Below are positions 59,597 through 64,000 of a stretch of DNA of 64,000 nt, piece after piece. Below the pieces are notes generated by a model, which was not told where the DNA came from, made no database searches, and saw only the letters and a list, made by a program, of their open reading frames with translations. Within the stretch, counting starts at the first letter, position 1. The number at the start of each line of letters is the position of its first letter. This stretch comes from Annulohypoxylon bovei var. microspora (taxonomy: Eukaryota > Ascomycota > Sordariomycetes > Xylariales > Hypoxylaceae): positions 248,001 to 312,000 of the forward strand of contig MU405239.1 in NCBI GenBank assembly GCA_022836615.1, in the 5' to 3' direction. Position numbers and translations under genes: made by a program.

Positions 59597-60994
59597 TATT
59601 AGTAATAAAAGGGTTTTATTAATTAAAAGGCGCTTTGTAACTTTATGTGGTTTTATGTAATTTATGTTATATAAAGTTACGTTTATTTAAGATTAAAAGC
59701 TGGTAATTTATATGTTTATATAATATAAAATATTATAATATATTATATAATATTATATGTAAACGTTATGTAACTTATTGCTTTTATGGTAACACCTCCT
59801 TCGTTTTAAGTAATTATTCGAAGGATTAAGTTATAATTTTTAAGCCTTTTAACTTGGAAGGGGGGGATTAATAGCATCGGGATTAAAATCTAAGGATATT
59901 GCCTCGTTGTAAACTTAAGTTAATAAGCTGGAAAAAGCCTTAAAGGAGCTGACGATCAAATAAGAAAAGCAAGTTAAAAACCTTAACGATACGACGTCAT
60001 TATTTTCACCCTCATTAACGAACGATATAAACCTGCAATGGGAACGGTTTAAATGGTGGAAGCTGCCTAGGGAGCTTCGTTTGTTAAGCCCTGAAAATAA
60101 AATCTCGGATATATAAATGTAAATACGTTTTATTCGCAGCTTTGAGAATAAAACTACGGATACATAAATATAGGCATGTTTTATTCTTGGCGTTAAGGAT
60201 AACGCCAAGGAATGGACTGCTTGGCAGCGTACTTTATTTTGCAGCTGCATCGGCAAAGCACCTGGCAAAGGTGACAATCACGTTGCTAAGGACCGGGATA
60301 ACAAGAAATATGGGAAGCCAGGACACATTCGCCGAGACTGCCCTAGCAACGGCAACGGCAACAACAAGGCTGGCGAAGCCCACGAGGCTGATGGATTAAA
60401 AGATGACTTTAAAGTAATAAAAATATCATTTTAAGCTTAAAAAGCGTTGTTAAATTTAAAAAGTATTATTAAAATAAGCAACGAAATTATAAAGTTAATT
60501 AATTATTTATAAAATTTTATATAAAATTATTAAAAAAATCAAAATATATTATAATTTATTACAATAATTAATTAATTAAACTTTTAGGAATAAAAATATA
60601 AATAATAATAAAATCCTTACGATGCATATAACGATAATTAAAAGCTGAAAAAAGCTAAATAAGGTTAAAAAAGGCCGATAACAAGGTTAAAATAAGCCGA
60701 ATTAAGGTTAAAAAAAGCCGAATTAAGGTTAAAAAAAGTTAATAACAAGGTTAAAAATAATGTTTTAAATGGCGTTTAAATAATATTAACGTTAAAAAAA
60801 CGTATTAATAATAAAAGGATTTTATTAACTAAAAAATGCTTTATGACTTTATATAACTTTATATAACTTATGCCATATAAAGCTACGTTTATTTAAAATT
60901 AAAAGTTAATAATTTATACGTTTATATAACACAAAATATCGTAATATATCACACGATATTATACGTAAACGTTACGTGATTTATTACCTTTAAT
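59597..60994 (-). mobile_element. Small LTR element Z (about 1.4 kb) inserted in Y2
   Basis: Direct repeats of about 195 bases at roughly 59,597-59,794 and 60,803-60,994 are of the same family as the Z' LTRs but in opposite orientation. A purine-rich stretch (AACGAAGGAGG on the minus strand) abuts the 59,794 LTR like a polypurine tract. The inside is only about 1 kb, so this is a miniature, non-autonomous element. The AACCTT-type tandem seen in Z' is present at 60,660-60,755 (inverted). Confidence 0.65.
60235..60410 (+). pseudogene. Gag zinc-knuckle remnant
   Basis: A GC-richer island reads on the + strand KKYGKPGHIRRDCPSN. This is the CCHC zinc knuckle of retrotransposon Gag or copia polyproteins (pattern CxxCGKxGHxxxxC), with the second Cys replaced by Tyr (TGT to TAT, a RIP-type change) and the first Cys lost. 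The frame is short and lacks a start. Note that it lies on the strand opposite to the LTR orientation I infer for Z, so the knuckle may come from a different element or my orientation may be wrong. Confidence 0.5.
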
Positions 60995-63900
60995 TTTATT
61001 TTTATTTACGATAAAATATCTTTTAATATTACTTATTTCGTTATTAATTAATAATGATATTTAAATTATTAAATAAAAGCTTTAATGAAAATATTAAATT
61101 ATTTATTAATTAAATTAATTAATTAAAACTTGCTTTCGTTTTTTTAATTATATAATTTTAAGTTAATGAATTTTTATTTATAATTAAAAATGAGTTTTTA
61201 ATTTTAAAAAAAACGTTAAAACCTTTAATGGCTCGAAGAATTATTTAATTAATTATTTAATAATAAAATTAAAAGCTTGCTTTTTCTTTTAAAAGGAAAA
61301 AAAAAAAGCTTTATTTATTAATAAATTTTTTAATTAAAACGAGCGTGTTTTTTAATTAAACTTACGACGAAGTTTTATTATCCCGTTTTTAAAGTTTAAT
61401 ATAATAAAAGTAAATTTATTTTAAATTATATTATTTATTATTTTAAATAAATTAATAATGTTAAAAAATTAATCGCGGATCGTTTTTTTTTTTTTTTTTT
61501 TGTTTTTCCCGCTTCTTTTTACGCACCTTACTTTTTTATTTTAATTTATGCGTTTTAAAATTTAATTGTTTCTTTAATGGAATAAAATAACGAGTTTAAA
61601 AAATTAAATAACCTTTGGTATATTTTTAAAATATAATTAATAATTTTATTTTTATTTTTATTAAAGATTTACATTAAGGATTTACGTTTTTTATTAAATA
61701 ATTTAAATTTTATATTCGAAAAATGGGAGGTAAATACGAAAAATAAACTTTAAATTAATTAATGGGAATTTTTCAAAAAATATATTTAATTTATATAATT
61801 TTATTTATTCGTTAAAAACGAAATTAAATCGATTTTTCGGTTTTTTTTTATTAAAAATAATATTAATTAATATATTAAAGTTAAATAAGTGTACGATTTA
61901 TTAAAATTATTATATAATAACTTTAACGTTAAAGCTTAAGTTAAAAATGATTTTTATAAGTTTAATATGTAATTAAATGAATAATTTTTTAAGTTTTACG
62001 CGCTTTTTATATCGTTAATAAATGAAAGGAAAATCTTAATATTTAAATAAAAAAAAAATTAAATTATTAGTTAATTATTAATTTTTATATTTAAGCTTTT
62101 TATTATTATTTAAATAAAAAAATAAAATTTATTAAATTTAAAAACCTTTTTTTAATTTTGGTTTAATAATGCGTTAAAATTACTTAAAAAAATTAATTTA
62201 ATAATTTCTTAATTTTAACTTAAAATTAAAGCTACTTTTAACGTTACGAAAACAATTTTTATCGGTTTTAACATTTTTCGTTTAATTATAAAAATCATGA
62301 CTTAAACATGTACGAAAAAATTTTCTTAAGTTCTTTTAATTCTTTATTAACGCAACGTTTTCGCAGCGTTTAATACGGATTTAATTTATTATTTTTATAA
62401 GTAAAAAGGTTACTTTTTTAATAATTATTTAACGCGTAATGCGAGAACCGGAATAATAATTACCGTTTTAAAAAAAAAAATAACGGAATATAATAAAAAC
62501 GATGTTAATTTAAAGTTAAAAGAAAATAACGTTTAAATAAAACTTTTAATTTAAGCTCCCTTTTATATATTTATTTATTAACATTTATTTTTATTAATTT
62601 TAATTTTTTAAATTTTATAATAAAAGGATTATAATTTATAATTAATATATTAATTTATTTACGGGGTGTAAACGTAATAATAATAATGTGAATGTTAATA
62701 AATATTAAAATATAAATATATATAATCGTTAATTAATAAAATGCGTATTTAATAATAAATGTATAAAATTTCCTTATTATTTAATTTAATTAATTTATTA
62801 TAATAAAAAGCTTTAACGGATAAATTATTAATTAAATTAACGAGGTAATTTATATTAACATTTAAATGTAAAATAAAAGTTTTTATAACGTATTTATTTT
62901 TTTAATAAATTTAAAAGATCGTTTTTAATTTTAAGTAATATTAAAGTTTAAATTTTTAACGGAATATAATATTATATTAAATAACCGGCGCTAACGGTTA
63001 ATTTTCTTTAAATTATTATTTTTTTATTATTGTTATACTTTTAATATTACGTTGAAATTTTTTACTTTTCGGAAAAATATAAATAAAATTATATAAAAAA
63101 ATATAAAACGTTATAATTGCTTTTAATTTTATGTTTTAAAGGAAAAGTAAATTATTATAACGTTTATATATTCCATAATAAACCTTATGGTTAAAATAAA
63201 TTAATAACTTTTTACCATTATTTTATTTTATTTTTTTTAAATTTTTTATTAAACTTTTAATGTATTTTACATTATTATCCATTATAAATGTTTATTTAAT
63301 TTTAAGTTTAACGTTTATTAAAAGGATGTTACGTTTTTAATGAAGCTTTAATGTAATTTATAAATTATTAAACGTTTTTATTTTATTTTATTAAAAGTTT
63401 AATTTAATTTTTAAAGAAAAGTTATAATAAAAAAACGACTTTATTTAAAAGCAAATTATGGAAAAGCTTTTCCTTTATTTATACGATTTAACCGAGGTGT
63501 TTTCGAAGAAAAATAACGATTCGTTACCGTTTTATCGGCCTTTTAATTATAAAATAAACTTAAAAAAAAGCGTTAATTTTATTAAATTATTTTTTTTTAT
63601 AATATAAATATGGAATATTTGTGGGTTTTAAAAGAATATTTATTAAATTATTTACGTAAAAAGTAAATCGTATTTAATGCGGTTAAATATAAATCTTTTA
63701 TTTTTTTTATAAAAAAATTAAAAAATGGTTTATAATTTTATGTTAATTATTAAAAATTAAATGTTTATATTAAAAAAGATCGTTATTTTTTCCTTTTAAT
63801 TAATGAAATGTTAAAAAGGATTTTTAAGGTTAAAATTTTTATAAAATTTAATATTTATTAAGTTTTTTATTGTGACGGTTTTTATAAATAACGGTAAACT

Positions 63901-64000
63901 TATGTTATATAAGGTTAAAAATGAGGTTATTTTTATTAATGAAAAAAAAAAAGAAAAGTAATAACCCTTTGTTTTTAAAGTTATGATATTTATATTTAAA

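Larger units (their letters stand above)
46680..64000. other. AT-rich, RIP-degraded transposon nest (no genes)
   Basis: From about 46,680 to the window end the DNA is almost entirely A/T with frequent TA steps and stops in all frames. Several dispersed copies of the same sequence differ mainly by C-to-T and G-to-A, the RIP signature. No intact gene is visible in over 17 kb. The individual elements I can delimit are listed separately; 46,680-48,100 and 48,832-49,920 remain unassigned. Confidence 0.85.
59174..64000 (-). mobile_element. Retroelement Y2, inverted copy of Y1, interrupted by Z, runs off window
   Basis: On the minus strand 64,000 to about 61,000 follows the inside of Y1 (54.2-58.1 kb). 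After the Z insertion, 59,597 down to about 59,174 continues with the sequence that precedes and forms the 3' LTR of Y1. The LTR here is about 59,174-59,384. It keeps more G and C than Y1 in places. The other LTR lies beyond the window. The site near 63,655-63,675 is the empty counterpart of the foldback insertion in Y1. Confidence 0.65.

Noticed and set aside
59915..60277. 120-codon minus-strand frame in the GC-rich island
   Set aside because: Internally repetitive and without motif; the Gag-like knuckle reads on the other strand nearby.
49917..60994. First read as one 11-kb element with 600-bp inverted ends
   Set aside because: The four end repeats pair better as two direct-repeat LTR pairs (49.9/58.7 and 59.6/60.8 kb) of two elements in opposite orientation, supported by matching internal ends and by the Y1 target duplication.

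Overview
The window reads as filamentous ascomycete (Pezizomycotina, probably Sordariomycetes) nuclear DNA. The genes have short GT..AG introns with GTAAGT/GTATGT donors and CTAAC-type branch points. The gene content is typically fungal: a reducing polyketide synthase, an OPT transporter, a yapsin-like protease and a hybrid histidine kinase. Repeats carry the C-to-T/G-to-A signature expected from repeat-induced point mutation (RIP). All gene models were built by eye from splice signals, reading phase and recognised motifs; no database search was run.

Bases 1-24,700 are a gene-bearing segment. On the + strand: a SH3 protein of the Lsb1/Pin3 type, a large F-box gene with jacalin-like repeats, a UMP/CMP-kinase-like NMP kinase, a small protein with a duplicated tryptophan-rich motif, a short-chain dehydrogenase, and an RBM5-like splicing protein (RRM, RanBP2 finger, RRM, C2H2, G-patch). 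On the - strand: an OPT oligopeptide transporter, the large subunit of molybdopterin synthase, and a GPI-anchored aspartyl protease. A RIP-decayed element with long inverted ends and a 9-bp duplication (Mutator-like) lies at 22.66-24.15 kb.

Bases 24,700-46,600 hold a ten-exon highly reducing polyketide synthase (KS-AT-DH-ER-KR-ACP, no methyltransferase, very divergent ER) on the - strand. Upstream of it are 1.7 kb of strand-asymmetric degenerate tandem repeats and a 3.5-kb gene desert. A drug:H+ antiporter-like MFS transporter and an RraA-type aldolase-like protein follow on the + strand, then a two-exon hybrid sensor histidine kinase on the - strand. PKS, MFS and possibly RraA could form a small biosynthetic cluster; this is inference.

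Bases 46,680-64,000 are extremely AT-rich and gene-free: a nest of RIP-destroyed transposons. The layers can be ordered. An LTR element (Z', LTRs near 49.92 and 58.74 kb) was split by a second LTR retroelement (Y1, 51,211-58,535, 217-bp LTRs, ATTAT target duplication). Y1 was then hit by a pristine 719-bp foldback element (54,433-55,151, 8-bp duplication). A second Y copy (Y2) in inverted orientation occupies about 59.17-64.0 kb, runs off the window and carries its own Z insertion. Y2 preserves the empty site of the foldback insertion. A decayed 715-bp sibling of the foldback element, also with an 8-bp duplication, lies at 48,109-48,823. The foldback family and its dated insertion series are the strongest candidates for something undescribed here.
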